From contig JAAURD010000021.1 in NCBI GenBank assembly GCA_012034075.1, positions 1 through 38,312 on the forward strand: a DNA stretch of 38,312 nucleotides, in the 5' to 3' direction. The translations under genes and the position numbers were made by a program. Source of the DNA: Chloroflexaceae bacterium (GTDB taxonomy: Bacteria > Chloroflexota > Chloroflexia > Chloroflexales > Chloroflexaceae). Under the pieces are notes generated by a model. The model searched no databases and was not told the DNA's origin. It was given only the letters and a program-made list of their open reading frames with translations. Below are positions 1 to 8,140 of the stretch, piece by piece (positions within the stretch are counted from its first letter, which is position 1; each line of letters starts with the position of its first letter).

Positions 1-86
1 AGCGAAGCGACGCTGGAAGGTCGAGCGGGCGTTTGCCTGGCTGCAGAACGATCGTCGGCTGGTGGTACGCTACGAGCGCTATAGTG
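1..86 (+). mobile_element. IS5-type transposase, C-terminal fragment
   Basis: Reading from base 2, the peptide [20 protein letters not shown] followed by VVRYERY is visible. This is the conserved C-terminal block of IS5-family DDE transposases (the region with the catalytic Glu in WKVERxFAW). The homology stops at about base 86, exactly where the stop codon of the oppositely oriented methyltransferase begins; the frame then runs on as an unrelated shadow to 331. The rest of the element lies outside the window, and no terminal inverted repeat can be defined here. It is either the end of a truncated IS or an IS whose 3' end was lost next to the methyltransferase gene. Family assignment is from motif recognition only. 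Confidence 0.75.
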
Positions 87-971
87 TCAATTTTTCTGGG
101 CTTTGTACAATTGGCGTGTGTCCTGATTTTGCTTCGCCAGGGTTTTTGAGACTGGTTCAGGTGATATATCAATGCCGACTGCATTTCTGCCAAGGAGGTG
201 AGCTGCTACAATGGTTGTGCCACTGCCACAGAAAGGATCTAATACCCAATGGTCTGTATCCGTACAGATCTCCAGTATTCTTTCTACTAACAAAATCGGT
301 TTTTGTGTTGGGTAACCCGTTCTCTCTGTAGCTTTTGGATTGAGATAGGGAATATCCCAGACATCACTTAAGGGGACACCTTTTTTCGCTTTTCCATACA
401 CGATGTTTCCTTGATCATCTCTTGCGTAGACCGCTTTGCCAAACATATCGCGTTCTCTCTTCTGCAAGATTTGATCAACATTGGTTGATGGAGAATATTC
501 TTGATACAAGTGGTTAAAATGGTATGTATCACTCTTGGTATAAAAATAAATGGTTTGATGTGCAGGTAAAAGATTCTTTTGGGGATTAGACCATCTCTTA
601 TAACACCAGATAATCTCGGATCGAAAGTGTTCACTCCCAAAGAGGTGATCGAGCAACATCCGCACAATGTGAGAAGCATGATGATCACAATGAAAAAACA
701 GCGCACCACTTGATTTCAAAACACGTTTCACCTGTTCCAAGCGCACAGCCAAAAAGTCTACATATTCTGCATGGGATGCCCAGACGTCACGAAACAGATA
801 TTCCTTGAGTCGATCACGGGTATGCAATCGCTGCGTCTTCTGGGTGAAGAATGGCGGATCAAGATATGCGACATCAAAACAGTCACTCTCTATGCCCTTT
901 AAAACATGCAAGCAGTCGTCATTGTAAAGTTGGTACTGCATTATCGGTAGATTTTTTGAGATCGTTGGCAT
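87..971 (-). CDS. Beta-class DNA methyltransferase, probably adenine-N6 specific (orphan)
   Basis: This is a SAM-dependent site-specific DNA methyltransferase. The catalytic motif DPPF (residues 38-41, after FDVAYL) comes first and the SAM-binding motif DPFCGSGTT (about residues 245-253) comes near the C-terminus, preceded by [13 protein letters not shown]; this order defines the beta class. DPPF, rather than SPPY, favours N6-adenine modification. At 294 residues it is a full-length enzyme. The start is uncertain: Met1 at 971 has no clear ribosome site, and Met11 (base 941, [10 protein letters not shown]) is an equally good start because that block is the usual N-terminus. No restriction endonuclease is adjacent. 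The 3' end abuts an IS5-type transposase fragment and the upstream spacer is repeat-rich, which suggests acquisition with mobile DNA. The recognition sequence cannot be told from the protein. Confidence 0.88.
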   Translation of the reverse strand: MPTISKNLPIMQYQLYNDDCLHVLKGIESDCFDVAYLDPPFFTQKTQRLHTRDRLKEYLFRDVWASHAEYVDFLAVRLEQVKRVLKSSGALFFHCDHHASHIVRMLLDHLFGSEHFRSEIIWCYKRWSNPQKNLLPAHQTIYFYTKSDTYHFNHLYQEYSPSTNVDQILQKRERDMFGKAVYARDDQGNIVYGKAKKGVPLSDVWDIPYLNPKATERTGYPTQKPILLVERILEICTDTDHWVLDPFCGSGTTIVAAHLLGRNAVGIDISPEPVSKTLAKQNQDTRQLYKAQKN

Positions 972-1019
972 ACGTTATACCAAATTCGGGTGATCGCCAG
1001 TATGCGCTTTGATCGAACA

Positions 1020-1195
1020 CGGATCGCCTGCTTTGTAGAGGCATAGCGGGCTGCGACCCGCAACTCCTCATCCCCGACCCTTCTCCCACATTCCAACCCT
1101 GTAGGGGCGCAGCGCGCTGCGCCCCAGGGTGAGGATCCAGGGCAGGTGGTGAGGGCCTGCGTGCGGCTACAAGCCGCACCTACGTGTTCTATCGA
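1020..1195. repeat. GC-rich palindromic intergenic repeats
   Basis: The spacer between the methyltransferase and the HD-CHAD gene is built of palindromes. A perfect 22-bp palindrome lies at 1104-1125 (arms GGGGCGCAGCG / CGCTGCGCCCC). A second hairpin at 1161-1179 has arms GTGCGGCT and AGCCGCAC around ACA. The 24 bases 1161-1184 recur exactly at 28432-28455. The intervening CTC-ATCCCCGACCCTTCTCCC text resembles the repeats at 23577-23700 and 36500-36700. These are REP-like dispersed elements; a role is not evident, although the hairpins could act as bidirectional transcript ends. Confidence 0.7.
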
Positions 1196-1213
1196 TGCCT
1201 AAGCCATTAGGTA

Positions 1214-2776
1214 TTAGAGAGTAACCAGCAGCTCAGCTAAGACGCGCCGATAGGAGACGCTGGTGATACGCTCCCAGTGGCCGGGTACCTGGGCAAAGAG
1301 GGTTGCGCGTTCCTCTTCACGGTGGGCTAGGTAGCGCTCAATTGCCGCTTTGCTCTCCGCCTTGCCGTCGATGGTTGCCATATAGGCTTTGGCAACCGCA
1401 ATATCTTGCAGGCCACCCAGACAGTCTTGCAGATCGACCAGCGGTTTCAGCAGATCATCGGTAGGAATGTCCGGTAGAGCCGAAGCGATTTCAAGCAAAT
1501 AGCGCAGACGTTTGCCCGTAATGCGCATCTCATGCAGCAACTCTTCGTCGGTGTCTTTCAGGTCCTGGAAGTCAACATCGCGCTCATACTCGCGGAGTTG
1601 CTCATAACGATGCCAGATCACGCTGCCGGCCAGGTCACGCAGACGCAACTGCGTATTCCAATCGCTCGCGTTATCGGTCAGGAATGTTGCAAAGGAGCGC
1701 TTGAAGCTGGTATAGGCCGGCGTTGCCAGATAGGTTTGCAGGCGGGTGCGTGCTTTGCTGCGGTCGCGTTCCAGCCGCTTAAACAGTGTTGCCAGGCCCT
1801 CGCATTCGGCGGGCGGCAGCGTCTCGCGGTAACGCTCAACGTGTTCGCGCAGAACATCGCAGTCGCGTACATCCGCTGCCGCACGAGCGATCTGTTGAAT
1901 GCTCTTGCGGAACGTCCGCACCTCCTGAAATGGCGCTACTTCGCTGCCAATCAGCAGCAGGGCACGCAAACGGCGGGTCGCCACGCGCATCTCGTGAACG
2001 GAGCGAACATCGGTGTCACCCAGCACCTTTTGCTCCTGGGTCAGCAAGCGCTGAAAGTTCTGGCGCAGCAGACGCCGCACGGTTTCAGTCAGCGTGTCGT
2101 GCGATGTCATCAGCTGGCGCAACCGCGGTTCGCTGCTCTCTACTGCGGTTGGTTCTGACAGCGCCGTGACAGTTGCATCGGTTTTGGCGTTTTCAGCGTC
2201 AATGGTCAAGGTTATCACCTCCGGCGTAACTTTGATTTCACGGTCAAACACCGTTTTCCACAAATCGGCCTTTTCCAGCGCTCGCGGCCCATCCTGATCG
2301 GCATGCGGGCCAACCACCTGCAAACGTACCTTGCGTTGGCCCACTTTGCACGCCTGAATGCGCGTTGTCTGCGTTTGCGAATAATCCAGACCGTCTGCTA
2401 TACGCAGCAACGCAGCCAGACGCAATACCAGCTGTTGCTGCTTTTTGCTCAGGCGCAGAAAGGCGGGTTCGCGCTCTGGCTCTACCCGTTTGCGATGAAA
2501 TGCGACCAGACATGCCACCATAGCGCGTTCATCATCGCTCAAGTCTAGTAAATCTGAGTCGAGCACAATATCACGACCAATCAGATGGTGTTGCGCCTGA
2601 TCGGTGGTCAGGCCAACGTTATGCAACAGCGCACCGATTTCGAGCAACCGGCGGGCGCGTTCGGAAAGACCGTGCATGGGTTGGGATTGATAAAACATGG
2701 TAACCGCTAGATCAGTCACATGATAGGCATGTTCCAGGTCAACCTGGTAATTTTTGAGGACAGTAGCAATCGTCAT
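1214..2776 (-). CDS. HD-like (Ppx/GppA-type) domain fused to CHAD domain
   Basis: The N-terminal ~170 residues resemble the HD-like C-terminal domain of Ppx/GppA exopolyphosphatases (LLEIGALLHNVGL, HHLIGRDIV, FHRKR, RIADGLDYS). The canonical His-Asp pair reads His52-Asn53, so the phosphohydrolase metal site may be lost. From about residue 215 to the end is a CHAD domain with its two characteristic basic helices, VHEMRVATRRLRALL and LHEMRITGKRLRYLL, whose His, Arg and Lys residues bind polyphosphate in studied CHAD proteins. The start codon overlaps the stop of the upstream CYTH gene by four bases (ATGA), so the two are translationally coupled and probably work on the same polyphosphate or triphosphate-type ligand. 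At 520 residues the protein appears complete. The exact activity is unknown; a polyphosphate-binding or polyphosphate-granule role is the likeliest. Confidence 0.85.
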   Translation of the reverse strand: MTIATVLKNYQVDLEHAYHVTDLAVTMFYQSQPMHGLSERARRLLEIGALLHNVGLTTDQAQHHLIGRDIVLDSDLLDLSDDERAMVACLVAFHRKRVEPEREPAFLRLSKKQQQLVLRLAALLRIADGLDYSQTQTTRIQACKVGQRKVRLQVVGPHADQDGPRALEKADLWKTVFDREIKVTPEVITLTIDAENAKTDATVTALSEPTAVESSEPRLRQLMTSHDTLTETVRRLLRQNFQRLLTQEQKVLGDTDVRSVHEMRVATRRLRALLLIGSEVAPFQEVRTFRKSIQQIARAAADVRDCDVLREHVERYRETLPPAECEGLATLFKRLERDRSKARTRLQTYLATPAYTSFKRSFATFLTDNASDWNTQLRLRDLAGSVIWHRYEQLREYERDVDFQDLKDTDEELLHEMRITGKRLRYLLEIASALPDIPTDDLLKPLVDLQDCLGGLQDIAVAKAYMATIDGKAESKAAIERYLAHREEERATLFAQVPGHWERITSVSYRRVLAELLVTL

Positions 2777-3417
2777 TCATAGGTTCCTTTCCTATCTCCA
2801 TCCTGGAGAAGGGCTAGCCCCTGTGCCAATTTGGAACGGCCTTCGGCAATCAGGGGAAGATGCTGACTCAAGGCAGCAATCAGGGCATCAAAATCGGCAT
2901 GGGTCCCGTCTGGACGCAACTCGATTTCCAGTTCACGAAAGGGTATCTTCTGGCTACCAGCCTGGAATGTACCTTCATCCAGGGCAAACTCTGCCCGTTC
3001 CTGACCATCGTAGCGGGCAATCATGTACTGACGATAGGTCTCAATGGTGAGCAGGGGTTGCAGTGGTGACTCGCCGACCAGCTCCAGCGCCTGGATGCGA
3101 GCTTCACTATCGGGCCATGTCATGGGGTGGAACTGCTCCGTTTGCAATTCCCACTCCCACTCGGCACGCTCAAAGCGGTTGCCATCGACCACATGGGCTG
3201 GGCCTTTGAATGCCAGGATGCGGCGCTCACCAATCTGGCGCACCCGCAGACCGTATTGCTGAGCCCTCAAGCGCTGGTCGGGGGTATCATAATAGATATT
3301 GACCTGCTGTTCGCCTGGTAGCTGATGTTCCAGGGTGTACTCACCCAAGTGTTTCAGCGCCAGGATAATCGCAAAATGCTCCGGCTGGACAATACGAAAC
3401 TTGGCTTCAATTTCCAT
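2773..3417 (-). CDS. CYTH-domain triphosphate tunnel protein
   Basis: The protein begins MEIEAKFRI, the ExExK signature of the CYTH / triphosphate tunnel metalloenzyme superfamily (class IV adenylate cyclases, thiamine triphosphatases, inorganic triphosphatases). This fixes the start at 3417, 13 codons inside the longest open frame, because the signature normally sits at the very N-terminus. Later conserved charged strands (YYDTPDQRLRAQQYGLRVR, ILAFKG, WEWEL, RAEFALDEG, FRELEIEL, KLAQGL) line the tunnel in the family; the final SKLAQGL resembles the usual C-terminal lysine motif. At 214 residues it is full length. It is the first gene of a two-gene unit with the CHAD gene. Fused CYTH-CHAD proteins are common, so this operon is a split version. 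Triphosphatase is more likely than adenylate cyclase, but this cannot be settled by sequence alone. Confidence 0.9.
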   Translation of the reverse strand: MEIEAKFRIVQPEHFAIILALKHLGEYTLEHQLPGEQQVNIYYDTPDQRLRAQQYGLRVRQIGERRILAFKGPAHVVDGNRFERAEWEWELQTEQFHPMTWPDSEARIQALELVGESPLQPLLTIETYRQYMIARYDGQERAEFALDEGTFQAGSQKIPFRELEIELRPDGTHADFDALIAALSQHLPLIAEGRSKLAQGLALLQDGDRKGTYE

Positions 3418-3540
3418 ACGGCAATAACCTTTCGGTCTGTTCTTTGTTGTCCCCATTGCCCGTTGTACACAAGGCCAGAATCAAGCATAACACGACCCTG
3501 AACGACCAGCACTGCTGATCATCCTGAGACAAGTTTCGAG

Positions 3541-3586
3541 GAAACAGGCTCTAGCGTTCACCCACAATTGGTGAACGGGCTGTTTC
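3541..3586. terminator. Two-tier hairpin downstream of the AEC gene
   Basis: Outer arms GAAACAG (3541-3547) and CTGTTTC (3580-3586) enclose inner arms GTTCACC (3556-3562) and GGTGAAC (3570-3576). It lies about 250 bases past the stop of the leftward AEC gene and upstream of the CYTH gene. There is no strong T-tract, so it is a possible terminator or regulatory hairpin rather than a certain one. Confidence 0.4.
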
Positions 3587-3837
3587 GTGTGTTACTACTG
3601 TTCGCTTTGAGTAGGCCCTTGCGTAAGAAGGGCGAATGGTTACGTATGCGTTGGCAACGATACCCTGTTGTTCTCATTTCAATGATGAGAGTTGGTATTG
3701 AGAAGAACAACATGTATTATACCATAAAATAGGCTGTCTAGCAAGCGAAAAAATCAACATGTTTCATCCACTGGTGTGGGCAATAGAGGCGAATAAGGCG
3801 CAGCATCCTGCACCCCTATTAGGATAGCTTTCGAGAG
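3587..3837. other. Intergenic spacer with an imperfect inverted repeat
   Basis: No supported gene lies here. An imperfect inverted repeat has arms GTTGTTCTCA (3667-3676) and TGAGAAGAACAAC (3699-3711), pairing with a three-base bulge. The CYTH promoter should lie between 3418 and about 3540, but I see no convincing -35/-10 pair. Confidence 0.4.
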
Positions 3838-4742
3838 TTACAGGAAACTGATAATGAAGGTCAGGGTCACCACGCTGGCGAGCGTTGAAAAGAGGATCGT
3901 TGCGGTGACAAAATCGGGCATGAGATCATATTCGTTGGCAATCACCGCGATGAGCACTGCTGCGGGCATGCCGGACTGGATGATCGCCACATCGCGCTCA
4001 ATCCCGCTGATGCCAAAGGGCATAGCCAGCAACACCGCGAGCAGTGGGCTACCGATCAGGCGCATGCCGCTGACTGCGAGCATATCACGGTCGGGTCGGA
4101 GCATACGCGACTGGGCCATCTGCACGCCAAGCATCACCAGCACGGTGGGAATCAACGCGTCGGCGAGCATCGTAATCGGTCGGTCCAGCAGCGGTGGCAG
4201 CCGAATCTGCAACCAGTTGCAGATAATCGATATGGGCAAGGCAATGATCACCGGTGTGCGCAACACGGTGATGACGGCTGGCGAGCAGGCCGGCCTGCTG
4301 CCAGCGGGCGGCACCAATGCCAAAGATCAGCGCCATAACCGTGACGGTTGCGAAATAGACCGTGGCAATATCAAGTGCACCATCGCTGACGGCAAAGGTG
4401 ATGATGGGCAGGCCCAGGTTGCCCACATTGCCAAACATGGCGACGAGAAAGAAGACCATCATCAATGGGCGTGGTCGTTGCAGCAGGCGTGCCAAGCCCA
4501 GCCCCAGCACACCATTGCCAATATGCACGGCCAGAATATAGAGGGCCATCTGGACTGCCAGAGCAGCATCAATACGAGCGGTGCTCAGCACATGGAAGAG
4601 TAAAGGCGGGGGTCAGGATGTTGAGCGAAAACCGCGACAAGGTGCGTGCCTGGAGTTCGAGGCGGGGACCCACCACATAGCCGATCAACACCAGCAGAAA
4701 GACGGGTGCCAGCACATTGAAGAAGATGCCCAGCAGTTCCAT
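3838..4742 (-). pseudogene. AEC (auxin efflux carrier-type) permease, two frameshifts
   Basis: Three adjoining reading frames reconstruct one roughly 300-residue permease. The start at 4742 gives MELLGIFFNVLAPVFLLVLI; the middle frame gives an AEC core (GLARLLQRPRP, VAMFGNVGNLGLPI); the last frame gives LIPTVLVMLGVQMAQ and the typical AEC ending GMPAAVLIAVIANEYDLMPD. Members are membrane transporters with about ten hydrophobic segments that export small carboxylic acids or related compounds; the substrate here is unknown. The first shift is at the C run near 4605-4612 (GGGGG on the plus strand), the second near 4275-4285. Each needs one base removed or two added. The length after correction is normal for the family, so the gene may be intact in the organism, but two shifts in one gene also fit a true pseudogene. 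It is monocistronic, with a hairpin downstream. Confidence 0.75.
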
Positions 4743-4876
4743 CGGCGGTCAGGCCCTTGTATTGCTTGCGTGTATTGCATACTTGTGGTATAGCCCCGCT
4801 ACCGGGTTGACGCAGGGAATGCGGATCCGTTGGATCAAGGTCTCTATGGTTGGGGCTGAGGAACGGCCTGCAATGA

Positions 4877-5860
4877 TCATCGGCCGTTTGCTCCTGCATT
4901 ATCCCGCCACTCTTGAGGAATCTGGGCAACCTTTTCGCGTCCTGTTGGTTGGTGGACGGGTTTGCCAAGTGGTCGATAACGAAGCGTACCATCATACAGG
5001 TCTGCGATACGCTGGTGGGCAATGGGGAGATATACTTCCTCTTTCTCGCAACCCATCGCTCGTCGTCCATGCATTAACGCAGCAAGGAGTGCGCTTGCAA
5101 CACCGCTAAAGGGATCTAACACCCAGTCATCCTCATTGCTCAGCGCGAACACACAGCGTTCACATAATTCAATGGGAAACTGACATGGATGAAGTGTTTT
5201 TTCAGGATGGTTTGCCTTCACATTGGGAATATCCCAGAGGGCTGTCTCCCAATCCTGGACGACAATCTTCCATATGTCAGAGGGGTTTTTGCCGAGCGGG
5301 TTGCCGCTTGGGGTTCCATATTTGTCCCCTTTTTTGAAGTGGCGTTTGCCAGGATATTTGGCAGGCACGCGCACCGAATCGAGATTAAAGGTATAGGTAT
5401 CGGTTTTGGTAAACCACAGTAATGTTTCGTAACGCCCGGAAAACCGTTTTGAGGCGTGCAGGCCGTGATTGAAGTGCCAAACAATGCGGTTGCGCAGTTT
5501 CATGCCATGCTGCTTAAACAGTGGATAGTAGATAATATCTAAGGGTACAATTTCCGATTTATGGACATAGTTCCCAACCTGCCAACAGAGAGAGCCGTCA
5601 GGTGACAGGACTCGGACCAGTTCTTTCAGAATAGGGTTGATCGCTGCGAGATAGGTCGGGATAGACGTTGCATCTTCATAGGCCTTGCCGATGTTGTATG
5701 GTGGCGATGTAATGATCAGCTTGATAGCGCCATCGGGAAGCGTGCGGAGTTCATCAAGGCAATCACCGTGGTACAGCACGATACTGGCATCAGCCTGGAA
5801 GTTTGCTGCGATAGTGGGAACACGATCAGCATGAGCATCATTAAGAAAGGATGTTTGCAT
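4877..5860 (-). CDS. Beta-class DNA methyltransferase with TSPPY motif (N4-cytosine or N6-adenine), orphan
   Basis: This is a second site-specific DNA methyltransferase. Motif IV is TSPPYN (SPPY at residues 52-55), followed much later by the SAM-binding motif DPFSGVAS (from about residue 249) and the conserved NHPEKTLHPCQFPIELCERCV segment before it; motif order is again beta class. SPPY is typical of N4-cytosine enzymes but also occurs in N6-adenine ones such as the CcrM group, so the modified base is open. The CcrM-type C-terminal extension is not evident. At 327 residues it is full length. No endonuclease gene follows on either side; the only neighbour upstream is the truncated PRiA4_ORF3-like fragment. 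It is only distantly similar to the methyltransferase at 87-971, so the two are not a recent duplication. Confidence 0.88.
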   Translation of the reverse strand: MQTSFLNDAHADRVPTIAANFQADASIVLYHGDCLDELRTLPDGAIKLIITSPPYNIGKAYEDATSIPTYLAAINPILKELVRVLSPDGSLCWQVGNYVHKSEIVPLDIIYYPLFKQHGMKLRNRIVWHFNHGLHASKRFSGRYETLLWFTKTDTYTFNLDSVRVPAKYPGKRHFKKGDKYGTPSGNPLGKNPSDIWKIVVQDWETALWDIPNVKANHPEKTLHPCQFPIELCERCVFALSNEDDWVLDPFSGVASALLAALMHGRRAMGCEKEEVYLPIAHQRIADLYDGTLRYRPLGKPVHQPTGREKVAQIPQEWRDNAGANGR

Positions 5861-6035
5861 ACGAACCTGTCTGTGTCATCGTTAAGATAAGCCGGCGAGT
5901 TGAATTATCGTGCGTATGTGCATTTATGTTGAGTTATTGTTTCACATAATCAACTGCCCCAATAGTGCAGCATATGTTCTCATTATATGCCAGAACACAG
6001 TAGGATGCAAGCAGACGTGGCAATGTCCAACGTTG

Positions 6036-6335
6036 TCACTCCCCCCAACCATCCCCGTCGTCAGGAGGGTCATATTGATCGGGCGCTTCGCCCTGGCTAT
6101 CCACGACACGGGGATAGTCACCTGGTTCTGCCTGTTCTTCGATACCGACGACCTCAATCTCAAATTGGTGCATATCACCATAGTCAAACAGATACCGAAA
6201 GGTATGTTTGAGGATAAAACCGAGCGTATTAATCGGTAGTTGATGTGCGGGTAACCCTATTTCCGGGTTATAGTCATACTCTAAGAGGGTGTTTGGAAAT
6301 TCCGAAGAAAAGGTCAGGACTTTCGCTTGACAGAC
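6036..6335 (-). pseudogene. Truncated PRiA4_ORF3-like protein, C-terminal part
   Basis: A 100-codon open frame without a start codon reads KVLTFSSEFPNTLLEYDYNP, then FRYLFDYGDMHQFEIEVVGI, ending in an acidic tail DQYDPPDDGDGWGE before TGA at 6036. The F-x-Y-x-(F/Y)DYGD core followed by alternating hydrophobics and a proline-rich acidic tail matches the plasmid pRiA4b ORF-3-like family (PF07929), whose function is unknown. The frame begins directly after the stop codon of the transposase remnant at 6336-6338, so the 5' part of the gene appears to have been lost to the insertion or a later deletion. Family assignment is by recall of the motif pattern. Confidence 0.6.
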
Positions 6336-6991
6336 TTAAATTACACATATAAGTGGATTACGCAGCTCAGCTCGCACATAGTCGCGAAACAGATCAGCTC
6401 GCACCTGATACAGCGTTTTTCCCAGTTCTTTCGCTTTCACGTTCGTCGATTGGGCTTAACCGTCGTGTAAAAGGTGCGACCCAATCGATGCACCAGCTTC
6501 AGATGTTCAGCCGAGGCATACCAGATGTCGAACAGCATGGTTTGAGCCTCCCATTGCGTATCAGCCACAGCTGCGATCAGCATCTCCCGAAAATGGTCGT
6601 TTTTCGTCTTTCCATCTGCACATGGAGCAGAGATGCGATAATCAATCGGGTAAAAATCGTCGGTTTGCCCCGTGCTATGGACCAGATTGACCACACCAAT
6701 ACCCCGAACCAGTCTATGTTCGGTACCACGGTACTGCCGTTTGACCAGATCAATCTTCTCGGAATAGCGTTTGGTCAGGACACTATCATCCACAATCAGA
6801 TACGCCTGCGAAGAGTTTTGCAGCAACGGACAGGCCAGTTCCCAGAGCGTGCGGGCGGTGTGGCGCTCGCGACGCAACCCGTCACCGATCGTATCGTGGC
6901 TGACACCTTCCAGGTGGTCTGCCATAGTCATACAGGTGTCGTTGATCGGCGTTGCCAGCAACTATTCAACGTATTGTTGTTTGGTTATCAT
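6336..6991 (-). pseudogene. IS701/IS4-type DDE transposase, decayed
   Basis: The N-terminus MITKQQYVE at 6991 is followed by an in-frame TAG (6962-6964) and then continues LLATPINDTCMTMADHLEGV through the DDE core (LIVDDSVLTKRYSEKIDLVKRQ, LVRGIGVVNLVHS, DYRI, LFDIWYASAEHL) to KPNRR at about 6455. There it jumps to a different frame encoding the normal C-terminal tail KELGKTLYQVRADLFRDYV ... ELRNPLICVI ending at TAA 6336. The part between the catalytic core and the tail, well over a hundred residues in complete relatives, is missing. It therefore has a nonsense codon, an internal deletion and a frame change, and is dead. The family call (IS701/IS4-like) is from motif memory. Confidence 0.8.
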
Positions 6992-7112
6992 ACCATGAGT
7001 ATACCAGATAAATGGCTAAAGTGAAAGTCTTGGCTCTTTATCATGGGTCAAACTCATCGTACCAGATCACGTGAAACGCAATGATACGTTTGACGCGTTC
7101 CCGGCTATCGTA

Positions 7113-7387
7113 TCACACCTCTTTGCCTGGTTCGGTCAGGTTGAGGCGCTGGAGCAGACGCTGCTCCATATCGGGCGCAAGCTCATCGGATGCTGCTGGC
7201 AGACCCCGGTACAGGCGGATGGTCTGGAGCAGCGTTTCGACTACCGTGCGGCAATCGCTATGCTCGTTGAGTTGGCGTTCGATATCGGTGCAATATTCGG
7301 CCGGAAGTCGCCTTCGACATAATCGCACAGACGTGTTAGCACATCGAGGCAGGTCTCACCGGCGAGCGGACTCTGGTGATCAGTCAT
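7113..7387 (-). CDS. Anti-sigma factor, zf-HC2-like (frameshifted)
   Basis: The ATG at 7387 overlaps the end of the sigma factor gene by eight bases. The first frame gives MTDHQSPLAGETCLDVLTRL then CDYVEGD; the next frame continues LPAEYCTDIERQLNEHSDCR then TVVETLLQTIRLYRGLP to the stop at 7113. The shift lies near 7305 and is repaired by one extra C (GACTTCC to GACCTTCC), giving 91 residues. The Cys and His-x-x-Cys spacing of LNEHSDC resembles the zinc-binding anti-sigma (ZAS) motif. The product is expected to be a cytoplasmic anti-sigma factor holding the cognate ECF sigma factor; no membrane segment is visible. The overlap with the sigma gene supports the pairing. The frameshift is probably a sequencing indel. 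Confidence 0.7.
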
Positions 7388-8000
7388 CTTCTTCTCTCCG
7401 GGTTATATAATCGGCTAATAACTCACGCAAACGCAGGCGGGCACGGTGCAATCGTACTTTCACCGCACTCTGGCTAATGCCCAGCGCACTGGCGGTCTCT
7501 TCAGTGCTCAGGCTCTGCAACTCGCGCAGCACAAAAACCAGCCGCAGGTTATCGGGCAGGGTTGCGAGGGCCGTTTCCAGCTGCTCACGTAGCTCGCTGC
7601 CCAGGGCGGCGGTAGCCGGGTCAAGCGACCAGTTACTGGTATTGCGCGGCAAATCGTCGGCCTGAATCGTATCAGCCATCTGATGATCCAGCGTCACATC
7701 GCTGGAGGAGCGTTTGCGCAATTGCATCAACGCCTCATTGGTGGCAATACGATAGAGCCAGGTGCCCAGGCCGCTCCGTCCCTCAAAAGCGCCAATTTTC
7801 TGGCAGGCTTTGATAAAAGTCAGCTGCAAAATGCTTTCGGCTTCATCCGAATCTTGCAGCATACGTAGCGCATGGGCATAGACCAGCGGGGCAAAGCGTT
7901 TGACCAGGCAGGTGCAGGCATCGTGATCGCCGCGCCGCAGCCCCTCAAGCAAATCGGACTCTGCATCATACACCTGCAAATCAATCTGTAATCCGGACAC
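7380..8000 (-). CDS. ECF-type RNA polymerase sigma factor
   Basis: This is a sigma-70 family factor with region 2 (ACTCLVKRFAPLVYAHALRM ... QLTFIKACQKIGAF ... GTWLYRIATNEALMQLRKR) and region 4 (LPDNLRLVFVLRELQSLSTE ... ALGISQSAVKVRLHRARLRL), and without regions 1 and 3, i.e. the ECF architecture. I chose a GTG start at 8000 because a perfect AAGGAGG (8006-8012 on this strand) lies five bases upstream; the longest frame would begin at 8024 without a ribosome site. It is co-transcribed with the overlapping anti-sigma gene downstream. The target regulon and signal are unknown. An IscB-type element is inserted within about 100 bases upstream of the start, which may have separated the gene from its native promoter. 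Confidence 0.9.
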   Translation of the reverse strand: MSGLQIDLQVYDAESDLLEGLRRGDHDACTCLVKRFAPLVYAHALRMLQDSDEAESILQLTFIKACQKIGAFEGRSGLGTWLYRIATNEALMQLRKRSSSDVTLDHQMADTIQADDLPRNTSNWSLDPATAALGSELREQLETALATLPDNLRLVFVLRELQSLSTEETASALGISQSAVKVRLHRARLRLRELLADYITRREEDD

Positions 8001-8093
8001 ATGTGCCTCCTTGATGAACGACATACCGTCGCTCGTTCAGGCTCCTGGTATCGATTAGATGATGCTATCCAAGGAAAGGTTTCATAGAAATTC

Positions 8094-8140
8094 GCGCGGT
8101 GGAAACCACGCCGTTTCAACGGCAGCGGAGGAAACCGCGC
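8094..8140. repeat. Terminal double hairpin of the IscB element
   Basis: Outer arms GCGCGGT (8094-8100) and ACCGCGC (8134-8140) enclose an inner hairpin GCCGTT (8110-8115) / AACGGC (8118-8123). Subterminal imperfect palindromes of this type are the ends recognised by IS200/IS605 transposases. The iscB stop codon (8116-8118) falls within it. Confidence 0.6.

Noticed and set aside
62-331. An 89-codon plus-strand open frame continuing the transposase tail
   Set aside because: Only the first few codons are transposase; the rest is the complement of the methyltransferase gene and has no family features.
1532-2158. A 208-codon plus-strand open frame
   Set aside because: Antisense shadow of the CHAD domain.
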